A DNA stretch of 64,000 bases from Gallibacterium anatis DSM 16844 = F 149 (GTDB taxonomy: Bacteria; Pseudomonadota; Gammaproteobacteria; Enterobacterales; Pasteurellaceae), in assembly GCF_000379785.1 (NCBI RefSeq), contig NZ_KB903693.1, positions 1 through 64,000 of the forward strand, written 5' to 3'. The notes below the pieces were generated by a model that saw only the letters and a program-made list of their open reading frames with translations, ran no database searches and had not been told where the DNA came from. The position numbers were made by a program, and so were the translations under genes. This document shows positions 48,825 through 56,977 of the stretch, in pieces. Numbering within the stretch: the stretch's first letter is position 1; each line of letters begins with the position of its first letter.

Positions 48825-50174
48825 TTATTGAGCAACCGTTTCAAATAAAGTATTTAGCTGATCTTCTGCTTTTTTAGCGGCTACCATCGGATCTGTACCA
48901 TTAACCACAATATCTTGGAACATTGCTTCAATAATGTGCTGATTTGTCAATAAACCGCCTTGTACGGTTGGTCCATATTCATATCCAATTGCGGTGCCGG
49001 TTTGTACTGCATCGGAAATCACTTTTTCTGCGTGAGCAAATTTCTTCACCATTGGGTTATCTTTATAAGCCGGTTCATTCGCAATATCTTTAAGCGCCGG
49101 CAACATTCCTACCGGAACTGAAGCAAGGAATTTGATATAACGATCTTTATCATAAAGTGTTTTAATAAAGGCTTTACTAATTTCAGGATGTTTTGAATGT
49201 TTCCAAACCACTAAAGGAATATTCGCTGTTTCCAAACCATAATCAGGATCATTCACATTCATTTTTGGTACTGGGTAAGCATCAACAAAATCTAATAACT
49301 GTGGTGTATTCGCTTGAACACCGCCAATCTGGAAACCGGAATTAAAGTCAAATGCGGTTTTTCCTTGGTAATACAGAGTGGCTTGTTGTAATACATTGTA
49401 ATTAATAGAATCTTTCGGTGAAGTTTCTTTATACATTTTCACCCAGTATTTAATACCATCTTGTGGAATTTCACTGGTGAGATCCACTTTTAGATCTTTA
49501 GTAAGCAAACTACTGCCACGGCTTTTCACGTATAAATTCAAAAAGCGAGTTGCGATAAAATCATTGGTACCCATTGGTACAGATAGACCATATACTCCAT
49601 CTTTTGTTAATGCCTTAGCTGCCTGATACAACTCATCCCACGTTTTTGGCACAGACAATCCGTTTTTCTCTAATAAATCTTTCCTAATCCACATCACTTG
49701 TGCGTGAGAATACAAAGGAAGCGAGTAATTATTCTCTCCTACAGTCCCTTCATTGATTGCAGCTGCGGAAAATCTATCTCTACCTAAATCATCAATCAAA
49801 TCATTAATTGGAGATAATGCCTCAACATTAATCATCTCAACCACTTGATTCGGTAATGCGGTACTCAAATCCGGCACATTGCCTGAAGCCAATCCGGTTG
49901 TCCACTTGGTATAAAAGTCGTTCCAGGAAAAGGTTTCAATTTTAATTTTGACCTTTGGATTTTTTTGCATAAATTCATTCGCAGCTTGCTGGATAATTTC
50001 TAAGCGCGGTCCTTGTGTAAAAGAGTGCCACATCGTAATATCACCGGCTAATTCCGATGGCTCTGTACTCACGTTTGTATTGGCAGTTTGTGATTTTTCA
50101 TCTTTACAGCCATTAAGCACTAATGTGGCGAACACCACAGATGCTGCAACAGTTAATAATTTTTTTAATTTCAT
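48825..50174 (-). CDS. ABC sugar transporter substrate-binding lipoprotein
   Basis: The 449-residue extracytoplasmic protein starts with a lipoprotein signal peptide ending LVLNGC, with Cys23 as the lipidated residue. It has the family-1 sugar-binding fold: GDITMWHSFTQGPRLEIIQQ, NGLSVPKTWDELYQAAKAL, and FIKTLYDKDRYIKFLA in the second lobe. It delivers a carbohydrate to the two permeases that follow. Relatives bind oligosaccharides, glycerol-3-phosphate or sugar alcohols. The ligand is unknown. Confidence 0.87.
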   Translation of the reverse strand: MKLKKLLTVAASVVFATLVLNGCKDEKSQTANTNVSTEPSELAGDITMWHSFTQGPRLEIIQQAANEFMQKNPKVKIKIETFSWNDFYTKWTTGLASGNVPDLSTALPNQVVEMINVEALSPINDLIDDLGRDRFSAAAINEGTVGENNYSLPLYSHAQVMWIRKDLLEKNGLSVPKTWDELYQAAKALTKDGVYGLSVPMGTNDFIATRFLNLYVKSRGSSLLTKDLKVDLTSEIPQDGIKYWVKMYKETSPKDSINYNVLQQATLYYQGKTAFDFNSGFQIGGVQANTPQLLDFVDAYPVPKMNVNDPDYGLETANIPLVVWKHSKHPEISKAFIKTLYDKDRYIKFLASVPVGMLPALKDIANEPAYKDNPMVKKFAHAEKVISDAVQTGTAIGYEYGPTVQGGLLTNQHIIEAMFQDIVVNGTDPMVAAKKAEDQLNTLFETVAQ

Positions 50175-50201
50175 AACTCACCTCATATATGTTAAGAGCG
50201 A

Positions 50202-51302
50202 TTACAACAAGGCTTGCTCTGTGGTTGGATCAAAGAAATGTGCTCGCTTCATATCAAACGCAAGTGTGATTTGCTGCTCCATTTCAATTTTTTGCCGCGA
50301 ATGAACAATCGCTTTTATCGGTTGATTGCCCAAACTGGTATGTACGATATATTCTGCACCTAACAATTCTGCGACATATACCGGTGCTGAAACTCTCGCA
50401 TTCTGATAAGAGCCGAGTAATAACGGCTCATTAGAAACATTCTCCGGACGAATACCTAAAACGACCTCTTTCCCCTCTTGACCTAATGCCACGAGTTGTT
50501 GCCAGATTTCATCAGGAATAGCTAGCTGATAATGATCCGAAGTAACGAAAGAATGATTCTCCAACCGACCTTTTAAAAAGTTCATTGTCGGTGCGCCGAT
50601 AAATCCGGCAACAAACAAATTTGCAGGATTATCATAAATCTCTTTTGGTGTACCGATTTGCTGTACAATTCCTGCGCTCATCACGACGATACGATCTGCC
50701 ATTGTCATTGCTTCGGTTTGATCGTGAGTCACATAAATCGTGGTCGCATTCAGTTTTTTATGGATACGGATAATTTCTGCACGCATATTACTGCGCAACT
50801 TGGCATCTAAATTTTAAAGGGGTTCGTCCATCAAAAAGACCTTCGGTGAACGCACGATCGTTCTGCCCAAAGCAACACGTTGCCGCTGCCCGCCGGATAA
50901 GGCTTTCGGTTTACGATCGAGTAATTCCTCCAAGCCTAAAATTTTTGCCGCCTCACGCACTTTGCGGTCAATTTCCGCTTTATCAACGTTACGTAATTTC
51001 AAAGCAAACGCCATATTTTCGTAAACCGTCATATGCGGATAAAGTGCATAAGATTGAAACACCATTGCGATGTCGCGATCTTTCGGCTCAACATCATTCA
51101 CACGACGATCGTCAATAGAAAAATCACCTTCGGAAATATCCTCCAACCCGGCAATCATTCTTAATGTTGTTGATTTACCACAACCTGAAGGTCCAACTAA
51201 CGCAATGAACTCTTTATCCGCCACTTCCAGATTAAAATCTTTCACTGCTTCAAAGCCATTACGATAACGTTTATAAATATGTGATAAAGAAAGTGTTGCC
51301 AT
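50202..51302 (-). pseudogene. ABC transporter ATPase (MsmK/UgpC type) with in-frame stop at codon 163
   Basis: The frame would encode a 366-residue CUT1 ATPase but is split by TAA at 50814-50816. The first part has Walker [10 protein letters not shown], the signature [12 protein letters not shown] and Walker [10 protein letters not shown]. The next codon, Ser (TCA) in the usual EPLSNLDAKLR D-loop, is TAA, and NLDAKLRSNMRAEIIRIHKK continues in the same frame with the H-loop YVTHDQTEAMTMADR and the TOBE-type regulatory domain. So one C-to-A change explains it. Unless it is an assembly error or is read through, the transporter lacks a working ATPase of its own. A general MsmK-like ATPase elsewhere could replace it. 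Confidence 0.88.
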
Positions 51303-51382
51303 AACGTATCCTTCTTCGTTTTTAACTTAATATTTAACTGACAAAAAGTTAAAAATAAGCTACTATTTAAACAATATAGAGA

Positions 51383-51423
51383 TAAGACATCATATCTCTA
51401 ATATTTAGAGATATGATGTCTTA
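51383..51423. promoter_or_regulatory. Perfect 19-bp inverted repeat, probable operator of the divergent sugar operons
   Basis: TAAGACATCATATCTCTAA (51383-51401) and its exact complement (51405-51423) flank a TAT centre. Further AGAGATA/TATCTCT elements at 51378-51384, 51394-51400 and 51407-51413 overlap it. It lies between the ATPase gene (start 51302) and the GntR-family gene (start 51459), i.e. over both promoters. Binding by the adjacent FadR-type regulator is inferred. Confidence 0.75.
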
Positions 51424-51458
51424 AATTGCATAAATTTTCTGCGATAAAGATCACAAAA

Positions 51459-52175
51459 ATGAAAAAATCAGAAAAAAAAGTAAAAAATCTGGCATTACAA
51501 GAAGATATTAAACAATTAATTCTTAATAAAGGCTTAAAAGCAGGCGATCTAATGCCTACTGAAAATGAGTTAATGGAATATTTAAACGTCAGTCGCTCCA
51601 GTTTAAGAGAAGCTGTTAAATCCTTAGAAGCCTTACATATTTTAGATATTCGGCACGGTGTAGGGACTTTTATCAGCGAATCTTCACTCACACCAATGAT
51701 TCAAAGCCTTGCTTTTCATACACAATTACAACTGCAAAATAATATTAAATATTTATTAGATATCTTAGATATTCGAGAAATCCTGCAATATGGTTTTGCT
51801 CCGCTTGCTATTGCCAATATTAGTGACACCGAAGTCGATCAACTGCAACAGTTAAGCTTAGAATTACAACAATTGGCCAGACAAAACCTATTCTCTAGCG
51901 AACTAGAATATAAAATTCAACTACAGACCTATCAAGCAATAAATAATCCACTTTTGTCACAATATCTAGACGCTTTCTGGCAAATATTCAATTTACAAGA
52001 GGAAAACTTGCCAACTATAACTCTCTCAGCTCAAGAGGTAGCGTTGCACTATCGTGAATGGGTAGATGCTGTAGAGGCACGCGATATTAATCGTTTCCAA
52101 CACGCCGTACTACTTTATTTTCGTACTCTACGTCAACGCTTACAACAAAAGGAAAAAGAAAATGGACAATATTAA
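51459..52175 (+). CDS. GntR-family (FadR/FCD subfamily) transcriptional regulator
   Basis: The start is set at ATG 51459 (MKKSEKKVKNLALQEDIKQL), giving 238 residues; a TTG further upstream is possible. The winged helix-turn-helix is clear: LKAGDLMPTENELMEYLNVS and SSLREAVKSLEALHILDIRHG, then GVGTFI. An all-helical FCD ligand-binding domain follows from about residue 85. FCD regulators usually repress sugar-acid or carboxylate genes until an acid ligand binds. It is divergent from the ABC operon and overlaps the second dehydrogenase gene by 14 bases. That suggests control of both by the imported compound. Confidence 0.87.
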   Translation: MKKSEKKVKNLALQEDIKQLILNKGLKAGDLMPTENELMEYLNVSRSSLREAVKSLEALHILDIRHGVGTFISESSLTPMIQSLAFHTQLQLQNNIKYLLDILDIREILQYGFAPLAIANISDTEVDQLQQLSLELQQLARQNLFSSELEYKIQLQTYQAINNPLLSQYLDAFWQIFNLQEENLPTITLSAQEVALHYREWVDAVEARDINRFQHAVLLYFRTLRQRLQQKEKENGQY

Positions 52176-53229
52176 TGTTGCTCTTGTTGGTTGTGGCTTC
52201 TTCGGTCAACAACTTGCTTCTGTATTTAATAAATTACCCGCAAAATTGGTTGGTGTAACCGATTTACAGATAAACCTAGCACAAAACATCGCCGAACAAT
52301 ACAAAACACAAGCCTATGCCGATTTAAATACATTACTTACTCAACAGAAAGTCAACCTCGTGCTTATCGCCACCTACAATTATAGCCATCGCCAACTTGC
52401 AGAAATTGCCATTCAAAAAGGTTGTGCCGTATTTATTGAAACACCTTTCACGATTAATGAACAAGATGCCCATCAACTGATACAAATGGCAAAAGAAAAT
52501 AATGTACCGCTTTTTGTTGGACACTGTTTGCGTGTATTACCAGGCTTACAACAAGCAAAACAATTATTAACACAACAAACATTGGGAAAAATAACGGTAG
52601 TACGAGCAAATCGCCAACGCTGGATAAATCCTATTTTTCAAAAAGATTGGTGGAAAAATGATATTCAACTAACTGGAGGAAAACTCTTTCATGAAATACA
52701 TGAATTAGATTTACTTGCTTGGTTAATTGGTGAAGTTGAAGCTGTTTTTGCACAATCTACTAATCGAGCACATTTAGAAACGCCTGACCATCACGATATT
52801 ATTCAATTATTGCTACAATTTAAAAATGGCGTTTTCGGATCTTTAGAAATGGGAACAGCGTATCGCTTGCCTAAATGGGATATTGCGATTCACGGCGAAC
52901 TCGGTTCAATGATGATTAATTTCTTCACTTCTACCGTGACCCTCACTTTTGCTAACGGCAAACGCCAACAGTTTAATATGTATAATGAATTCGAAGCGGA
53001 TCTTTCTTTAAGAGAAAGCAGCAAAGGCATCCAAAAATATGGCCAACCTAACGAACATTGTCCTTATTGGCTGACTCGTGCTGTAGAATTAGAAGCCCAA
53101 AGTATTTTTGAACATTTACAACAGCATAAAAACAGCATTCTTTGTGAACTCCCGGCAAGAGCAATTTGCATTGCTTCAGCTGCAACCCAATCTATGCAAG
53201 ATAAAAAATTAATTAATGTAAGATATTGA
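52162..53229 (+). CDS. Gfo/Idh/MocA family protein with altered EKP motif (ETP)
   Basis: The 355-residue protein is a paralogue of the dehydrogenase at 45901: Rossmann motif VALVGCGFFGQQLASVF, GGKLFHEIHELDLLAWLIG, and YGQPNEHCPYWLTRAV align with it. The key difference is VFIETPFTI, where the family's conserved Lys of EKP is Thr. That Lys normally contacts the nicotinamide/substrate and is catalytic in many members, so this protein may use a different mechanism, act on a related substrate or be non-catalytic. It is translationally coupled to the GntR gene (14-base overlap). Confidence 0.75.
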   Translation: MDNINVALVGCGFFGQQLASVFNKLPAKLVGVTDLQINLAQNIAEQYKTQAYADLNTLLTQQKVNLVLIATYNYSHRQLAEIAIQKGCAVFIETPFTINEQDAHQLIQMAKENNVPLFVGHCLRVLPGLQQAKQLLTQQTLGKITVVRANRQRWINPIFQKDWWKNDIQLTGGKLFHEIHELDLLAWLIGEVEAVFAQSTNRAHLETPDHHDIIQLLLQFKNGVFGSLEMGTAYRLPKWDIAIHGELGSMMINFFTSTVTLTFANGKRQQFNMYNEFEADLSLRESSKGIQKYGQPNEHCPYWLTRAVELEAQSIFEHLQQHKNSILCELPARAICIASAATQSMQDKKLINVRY

Positions 53230-53242
53230 ATTTATTACTAAA

Positions 53243-53274
53243 ACACCCATTAAGAAAACATCCTTAATGGGTGT
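53243..53274. terminator. Convergent terminator between dehydrogenase and yeeD
   Basis: ACACCCATTAAG (53243-53254) pairs perfectly with CTTAATGGGTGT (53263-53274). Short T runs occur on both strands, so it can serve both converging genes. Confidence 0.75.
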
Positions 53275-53292
53275 GCTGGTTTTCATATATTT

Positions 53293-53514
53293 TTATTTCT
53301 GCACTACGATTCGCCAAGAAGCTTCACCGAGTTGCTCAAATTCTATAACCTGATAACCTGATTCGGCAGCCCATTGTGGGATCGATTCGGTCGCTTGAGT
53401 GCAATCAAAGGTGATAACCAATTCATCATCTTTATTTAATTTGGCAATCGCCTCTTTTGCTTCTTCCAATGGGAATGGGCAAACTAAACCTGAAGTTTCC
53501 AATTCAACACGCAT
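53293..53514 (-). CDS. yeeD: YeeD/TusA-family sulfur-carrier protein (TsuB)
   Basis: The 73-residue protein has the TusA signature with Cys12 in GLVCPFPLEEAKEAI and the usual two-layer alpha/beta fold. YeeD (TsuB) of E. coli and Spirochaeta works with YeeE to take up and cleave thiosulfate for cysteine synthesis. The close YedF homologue is linked to selenium metabolism. The gene lies 38 bases after yeeE on the same strand, which supports a YeeE-YeeD pair. Confidence 0.82.
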   Translation of the reverse strand: MRVELETSGLVCPFPLEEAKEAIAKLNKDDELVITFDCTQATESIPQWAAESGYQVIEFEQLGEASWRIVVQK

Positions 53515-53552
53515 AATAAATTTCCTCTTTTCTATTTGTCATTAAGTTGTAA

Positions 53553-54596
53553 TTAAGCTAATTGTGGTTTTAATACCTTATTTTTTCTTGGACGAATAAT
53601 GGTGAAATAAGCAGCAAACCAAGTACCTAATATCATTGCAATTAATGAAATCCAGCCCTGCCAAGAAAAAATTGCCGTTTCGACTAAACCGTTTCCAATT
53701 GAGCAACCTCCTGCTAAACTGGCTCCAAATCCCATTAACACTCCTCCAAAAGCACTGCGAATAATCGTGGTTTGATCCGGAATACGGAATTTAAATTCAT
53801 TGGCACCTTTTGCCGCAATAAAAGAGCCGAGCAAAATACCAAGCACTAAAAAAGTTGCCCAATTAATGTACTGGCTATCGCCGGTGGTGAGAAATTGCAC
53901 TAAGCCGGCTGTCGGTGAGGTAATGCCCAAACCGTGATGGCGACCGGTCGCAGTACTGAGCGGCCACGCCAATAACGCAATCACACCAACTAAAACCGCA
54001 GTAAAGAAAGGATGCCAACGTTTTTCAAATAATAGATGGGCAAGACCGGAACGTTTTGCCGGCAAAGTCGCCACTTTCACTTTCGGCTTACGCAACTGTT
54101 TATAAGTCAACCACACCGTTACTGCCACCAAAACCAACACCAACCACCACGCTGAAATGCCTAAAGTTTGGTCAATGGTGTGATCAGGAAATGGATTCTG
54201 TTTTAGCTCCTGATTAACACCTTTCAATAAACCATATTTTGTTGCTGCCGCTGATAAAGCATAGGTCAATAACGCCACCCAACTGCCAAATAAGCCTTCA
54301 CCGGCACGATACCACGTTCCGGTCGCACATCCGCCGGCATAAACAATCCCGACACCGAAAAGAAAACCACCGATAATGACAGCATTTAACGCTAACGAAC
54401 CTTGTGGTACAGTGAACATTCCAAATGCCTGCAAGGTATATAAGCCGATAGACTGAATCGCAATAGCAATTAAAAATGCAGTAAACATACGACTATTTTT
54501 ACTCACATATAAATCCCGAAATGCGCCTGTTACACAAAATCGACCTCGTTGCAGCACAAAGCCGAGCAAAACTCCGATAATTAATCCACTTAACAT
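53553..54596 (-). CDS. yeeE: YeeE/YedE-family thiosulfate transporter (TsuA)
   Basis: The 347-residue inner-membrane protein has about nine to thirteen helices and two YeeE/YedE repeats. The three functional cysteines described for TsuA are matched: Cys21 in RGRFCVTGAFRD, Cys90 in YAGGCATGTWYRAGEG, and Cys298 in LAGGCSIGNGLV. These hold thiosulfate along the pore. With YeeD it would supply reduced sulfur. It is divergent from recO. Confidence 0.83.
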   Translation of the reverse strand: MLSGLIIGVLLGFVLQRGRFCVTGAFRDLYVSKNSRMFTAFLIAIAIQSIGLYTLQAFGMFTVPQGSLALNAVIIGGFLFGVGIVYAGGCATGTWYRAGEGLFGSWVALLTYALSAAATKYGLLKGVNQELKQNPFPDHTIDQTLGISAWWLVLVLVAVTVWLTYKQLRKPKVKVATLPAKRSGLAHLLFEKRWHPFFTAVLVGVIALLAWPLSTATGRHHGLGITSPTAGLVQFLTTGDSQYINWATFLVLGILLGSFIAAKGANEFKFRIPDQTTIIRSAFGGVLMGFGASLAGGCSIGNGLVETAIFSWQGWISLIAMILGTWFAAYFTIIRPRKNKVLKPQLA

Positions 54597-54773
54597 ATTT
54601 TTTCCTTATTACTAACACTGAAGATGATTTGTTGTGCGTTATATTTATCCATATAGATTGCCGGACGTCTAATAACAAATTAATCATTTATATAGAAATT
54701 TGTTATAAAAAAGTTCTTTCTCAACTTAATACACAATGTTTTCTGTTAAAATAAATATCGTTTTTTCTTCTCT

Positions 54774-55505
54774 ATGAGGTGTATCATCGATAATTGGCAA
54801 CGTGGCTTTGTATTACATCGCCGGGCATATAGCGAAACCAGTTTGCTGGTGGATCTGTTTACTGAACATTATGGTTGTATCACGCTCTTAGCAAAAGGCG
54901 CACGTGCAAAACGTTCTCCGTTAAAGAGCTTATTACAACCGTTTACGCCGTTGCTGTTGCGTTGGAGCGGTCGAGGAACGTTAAAAATATTGACCAAAGC
55001 GGAAGCAATTTCCGTTACCTTACCGATGCAGACAGTCGCGTTATACAGCGGTTTTTATGTCAATGAATTGCTGGTGAGAACTCTGGAACAGGAAACCGCT
55101 TATCCGGAGCTGTTCCACGAATATTTGCGTTGTCTGACCGGATTGGTGGCAAATGGTGATCAAGTGGAAGCAACATTACGCCGGTTTGAATTTATGTTGT
55201 TAAAAGCACTTGGCTACGGCATAGATTTTGAACATTGTGCCGGCAGCGGTGAGCCGGTTGCCGCTGAAATGACTTATCAATATCGGGAAGAAAAAGGCTT
55301 TATCGCTTCATTAATCAAAAATAATTTCACTTTTTACGGACGAGATCTGCAGGCGTTTGCTAATTTAAGTTTTAACGAAAAAGAGACCTTACAAGCGGCT
55401 AAACGCTTTACTCGCATTGCATTAAAACCGTTTTTAGGCGGTAAACCTTTGAAAAGTCGGGAATTATTTCAACAACATTTAAATATTTTATACCCTAACG
55501 AATAA
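54774..55505 (+). CDS. recO: DNA repair protein RecO
   Basis: The 243-residue protein has an N-terminal OB fold ([20 protein letters not shown], then [20 protein letters not shown]), a helical middle domain and the C-terminal [20 protein letters not shown]. RecO works with RecR/RecF to load RecA on SSB-covered single strands in gap repair and annealing. The start at 54774 lacks a strong RBS; the first eight residues are not conserved, so translation could begin slightly downstream. rlmD follows after 3 bases. Confidence 0.95.
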   Translation: MRCIIDNWQRGFVLHRRAYSETSLLVDLFTEHYGCITLLAKGARAKRSPLKSLLQPFTPLLLRWSGRGTLKILTKAEAISVTLPMQTVALYSGFYVNELLVRTLEQETAYPELFHEYLRCLTGLVANGDQVEATLRRFEFMLLKALGYGIDFEHCAGSGEPVAAEMTYQYREEKGFIASLIKNNFTFYGRDLQAFANLSFNEKETLQAAKRFTRIALKPFLGGKPLKSRELFQQHLNILYPNE

Positions 55506-55508
55506 ATT

Positions 55509-56816
55509 ATGGTTCTCTTTTATCAAGCTACAACAAAAACATCTGCAAAAAACAAAACGGCGTTAATTGAATCTTTGGATTATCAAGGGTTGGGCATTGC
55601 CAAAATTGAGGGCAAAACTTGGTTTATTGCAGATGCGCTGCCGGGCGAAAAAGTGCAGTTCACGATACAAGAAGAAAAGCGCCAATATGGTGTCGGCAAG
55701 GCGACCAAGCGTCTGACAACATCGGCACAACGCCTTGAGCCTCGCTGCCCGTATTATCAGCAGTGCGGCGGTTGTCAAATGCAGCATATTCCGATTGAAA
55801 TGCAACGCCGAGCCAAAGAACAGGCATTAATGCGACAGTTACAAAAAATTGCTCCTGAAGTAAAAATTGAAGCAATGATAAGCGGTGAACAGTGGCATTA
55901 TCGCCGCCGCGCCAGATTGAGCGTGCAATATGTCGCGACTACCAAGCAAATTAAGCTCGGCTTTCGGCAAAAACAGAGTAATCAGCTGGTTGAAATCAAC
56001 CAATGTCCGGTGCTGGTGTCGGCATTATCGGCACTGTTGCCAGCGCTTACACAACTGCTGCAACAATGGCAACAACCGAGAAAATTGGGGCATATCGAAT
56101 TGGTTGCCGCCGACAATGGCATTGCACTGTTTTTACGTCATTTAGGTGCATTAAACGCTGTAGATGCCGAAAAGCTACAATTATTTGGGCAACAATATCA
56201 GCTAATGCTGTTCGTGAGTGAGCAAGAACAACAGGTTTCAGCGTGGACAGAAGCACGACCTTATTACCATATCGGCGCATTAAAACTCTTTTTTGATATT
56301 CGTGATTTTATTCAGGTGAATCAACAAATTAATGAAAGAATGGTACAAACTGCGTTGCATTGGCTTGATCCGCAAGCAGATGATCAGATATTGGATCTCT
56401 TTTGTGGTATGGGAAATTTCACTTTGCCGTTGGCACAACAGAGTAAACGCGTTGTCGGTATTGAGGGCGTGGCACAGATGGTGGAAAAAGCGCGTTACAA
56501 CGCACAACAGAATGGGATTACCAATGCGTTATTTCACCAAGCTGATTTAAGCGTACCCTTTGCCAATCAAATTTGGGCACAAGAAAAATTTAATAAAATC
56601 TTGCTTGATCCGCCTCGTAGCGGTGCGGCTTTCGTGTTAAATCACCTTATTGAACTGCAGGCAGAGAAAATACTTTATGTTTCCTGCAATCCGGCAACTT
56701 TGGTGCGTGATGCAAAAATATTGGTGGAAAACGGTTACCATTTAGAGAAAAGCGCAATGATTGATATGTTTCCTCAAACCGGACATTTAGAATCTATCAC
56801 GCTGTTTTCAAAATAA
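55509..56816 (+). CDS. rlmD: 23S rRNA (uracil-1939-C5)-methyltransferase RlmD
   Basis: The 435-residue enzyme (E. coli 433) has an N-terminal TRAM domain, a [4Fe-4S] site made by RCPYYQQCGGCQMQH plus the Cys in INQCPVL, and a class I methyltransferase domain: DLFCGMGNFTLPLAQ, LDPPRSGAAFVL and the catalytic LYVSCNPATLVRD. It makes m5U1939 in 23S rRNA using SAM. It neighbours relA, as in E. coli, and lies directly after recO. Confidence 0.96.
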   Translation: MVLFYQATTKTSAKNKTALIESLDYQGLGIAKIEGKTWFIADALPGEKVQFTIQEEKRQYGVGKATKRLTTSAQRLEPRCPYYQQCGGCQMQHIPIEMQRRAKEQALMRQLQKIAPEVKIEAMISGEQWHYRRRARLSVQYVATTKQIKLGFRQKQSNQLVEINQCPVLVSALSALLPALTQLLQQWQQPRKLGHIELVAADNGIALFLRHLGALNAVDAEKLQLFGQQYQLMLFVSEQEQQVSAWTEARPYYHIGALKLFFDIRDFIQVNQQINERMVQTALHWLDPQADDQILDLFCGMGNFTLPLAQQSKRVVGIEGVAQMVEKARYNAQQNGITNALFHQADLSVPFANQIWAQEKFNKILLDPPRSGAAFVLNHLIELQAEKILYVSCNPATLVRDAKILVENGYHLEKSAMIDMFPQTGHLESITLFSK

Positions 56817-56977
56817 ATTTAAACTTTTCTCGCAAAATAGACTCAAATAGAACTACTCCATTTGATAATAAAAGTGTCTGCTTGAGGGCGAAAAGTTTGT
56901 CCGATCAGTTTGATATTCACATCATTGGGGCGGTATGATTAATGCAATAGTGTTTTCAATAAAACAGGAAGAAGAAG

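Noticed and set aside
50202-51302. Two separate ABC ATPase genes
   Set aside because: Both parts are in the same frame, separated by one stop codon exactly at the D-loop Ser. They are halves of one gene.
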